Source: Geobacter sp. (GTDB taxonomy: Bacteria > Desulfobacterota > Desulfuromonadia > Geobacterales > Geobacteraceae). From it: DNA of 39,535 bases. The notes below the pieces were generated by a model. The model was not told the DNA's origin. It did no database searches and saw only the letters and a program-made list of their open reading frames with translations. Position 1 is the first letter of the stretch. Each line of letters starts with the position of its first letter. Position numbers and translations under genes: made by a program. Below, piece after piece: positions 38,217-39,535 of the stretch. Location of the stretch: assembly GCA_003490025.1 (NCBI GenBank), contig DNJC01000082.1, positions 2,496-42,030 on the forward strand, given 5' to 3'.

Positions 38217-38563
38217 AGCTGCAGCGAGTGACCCGTGCGGTCACAACGACTCAGCTCCCCTCGCAGCGATATCAGTACCCCACCGATGGCGAAGTTCCTC
38301 TCTCATTCAGCTAAACCCCCTCTGTTTTGAAGCGTCTGGAAACCTTCTTGGATTAGACATAAGTAGAGTCGCGGAAAGGATTGTGAAAACGTTTTAATCT
38401 GTTGCGCCCCCATGGAATGGTGGTAGCCTTTCATCTGTTTTTTGGCCGTCATTCCCATTCATGGCGGACTCACATGCCGTTTTGCTGCTCCACGATCCCT
38501 CTCAAGGCCTCGAAATACTTCAGCCCAAAGTGAAGCCTAAATCCAAGATAGGAGGTGTCACAG
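38217..38563. other. Intergenic region before the OmpA-family gene
   Basis: 347 nt without a supportable gene. A perfect 10-bp palindrome AAAACGTTTT lies near 38385, and GGAGG at 38551-38555 is the ribosome site of the downstream gene. No convincing -35/-10 pair could be assigned. Confidence 0.4.
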
Positions 38564-39535
38564 ATGAAAAAGTACCTGCTGCTTGTATTGGTTCCAGCGC
38601 TGCTGTTAGGCATGCTCCAGAAGGCGGAAGCTGGGGTGTTGGCCGAGAGTTTCTCGGTCTCTCCATACGTGGGCGGCTACAGTTTCATCGACAAGGACCG
38701 GCTGGAAACGGGACCTACCTTCGGTATCCGTGGCGGCTACAACTTCACCACCCACTTCGGGCTGGAGGCGGCGTTCGGTTACATCCCCACCGAAGGTAAG
38801 GCCAACAGCGGCATCGGCGATGCGGACGTATTCAGCTACCACCTGGACGCGCTGTACCATTTCATGCCCGACGGGCCGTTGGTCCCTTACCTGGCAGCGG
38901 GGTACGGCGGGAATTCGCGGGAGTATGAGGGCGGCGGCGATGTCTCTCGTTCCACCGTCAACTACGGCGTCGGGGTGAAGTACTTCTTGCGTGAGGCGAT
39001 GGCGCTCAGGGGGGATGTCCGGCACCTGATATCGAGGGACGTGGGGGAGACCTTCCACAACTTCGAATATACCGTCGGGTTGGACTTCCTCTTTGGCGGG
39101 GTGAAGCCTGCTGCCGTGGCGGCCCAGCCTGCCGAGGAGCCTTCTCTGGAGCCTGTTCCCGCTGCGGAGCCGACCCCAGGGCACTACAAGTACTGCGTGA
39201 CGCTGCACGGCGAGTTCGACATCGACAAGGCGCAGGTCCGTCCGGAGAACAAGGACGAGATCGCCATCGTGGGCAATTTCATGAAGAAGTACCCGACCAC
39301 CACCGCCGTCATCGAGGGGCACACCGACAACGTCGGGAGTCCCGAGTATAACCTCGACCTCTCCAAGCGTCGCGCACAGGCCGTGGTCAATTACCTTGCG
39401 GAAAACTACGGGATAGATCGTTCCCGTCTGGAGGCGCGCGGCTACGGCCTGGCGCGTCCGGTGGAGCCGAACACGACCGACGAGGGGAGGCAGGCGAACC
39501 GCCGCATCGAGGCGATCATCGACTGCGCCTTCGAC
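38564..39535 (+). CDS. OmpA-family outer-membrane protein (cut by the window end)
   Basis: At least 324 residues, no stop before the window ends. The signal peptide MKKYLLLVLVPALLLGMLQK is followed by an eight-stranded OmpA-like beta-barrel (about 28-180: SVSPYVGGYSFIDKDRLETG, GIRGGYNFTTHFGLEAAFGY), a Pro/Ala/Glu hinge (182-208), and the peptidoglycan-binding OmpA C-domain with GHTDNVGSPEYNLDLSKRRA. The barrel-plus-domain design tethers the outer membrane to the cell wall. GGAGG precedes ATG 38564 by 8 nt. The truncation is probably only a few residues from the true C-terminus (ends EAIIDCAFD). Confidence 0.92.
   Translation, partial: MKKYLLLVLVPALLLGMLQKAEAGVLAESFSVSPYVGGYSFIDKDRLETGPTFGIRGGYNFTTHFGLEAAFGYIPTEGKANSGIGDADVFSYHLDALYHFMPDGPLVPYLAAGYGGNSREYEGGGDVSRSTVNYGVGVKYFLREAMALRGDVRHLISRDVGETFHNFEYTVGLDFLFGGVKPAAVAAQPAEEPSLEPVPAAEPTPGHYKYCVTLHGEFDIDKAQVRPENKDEIAIVGNFMKKYPTTTAVIEGHTDNVGSPEYNLDLSKRRAQAVVNYLAENYGIDRSRLEARGYGLARPVEPNTTDEGRQANRRIEAIIDCAFD

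Noticed and set aside
1..39535. CRISPR arrays, rRNA genes, complete insertion sequences or prophage genes
   Set aside because: No regularly spaced direct repeats, no rRNA sequence, no transposase or phage structural gene was found.

Overview
The window looks like chromosomal DNA of a GC-rich delta-proteobacterium of the Geobacter/Geomonas/Citrifermentans group (Desulfuromonadia). Basis: a Hya-type uptake [NiFe]-hydrogenase operon, a c-type cytochrome lipoprotein, a C_GCAxxG_C_C protein, a PilZ/HDOD/MshEN-ATPase group, and dispersed GC-rich intergenic palindromes. This is inference from gene content; no marker gene (16S, rpoB) is present.

Region 1 (1-16.3 kb) is housekeeping DNA. It holds a PNPOx-like flavin protein, a translationally coupled dtd and macrodomain pair, endonuclease IV and a HIT hydrolase, dapF, an Rrf2 regulator, larE, an Hsp20, two divergent 57-residue proteins, polA, a membrane-anchored PilZ protein, an HDOD protein with a PilB/GspE-like ATPase carrying four MshEN-type repeats, an Smr protein, a ROK sugar kinase and an FKBP-like protein. 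The PilZ/HDOD/ATPase trio is the best candidate for an undescribed c-di-GMP-responsive unit.

Region 2 (16.0-23.2 kb) starts with a histidine-kinase stump followed by an intact single-domain response regulator. An autoregulated MarR repressor follows. Then, on the minus strand, comes hyaA-hyaB-hyaC-hyaD plus a lipoprotein cytochrome c, with a C_GCAxxG_C_C protein and an alpha/beta hydrolase further downstream. The small subunit has Asp where the second proximal-cluster Cys normally lies.

Region 3 (23.4-37.3 kb) is accessory and partly decayed. It has secreted hypothetical proteins, a Phd/PIN toxin-antitoxin pair with a perfect operator, and C-terminal stumps of a GGDEF protein, PBP1C, possibly a cNMP-binding protein, and HupE. 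A TetR-controlled RND tripartite efflux operon follows, with a small secreted coiled-coil protein, then an aldo/keto reductase with an internal deletion, an intact Zn alcohol dehydrogenase, and hipBA beside tRNA-Asn. The stumps and toxin-antitoxin modules next to a tRNA suggest repeated insertion and deletion, but no integrase or att duplication is visible.

Region 4 (37.5-39.5 kb) has a CDF-like membrane protein and an OmpA-family porin cut by the window end. No rRNA, CRISPR array, complete insertion sequence or prophage was seen.
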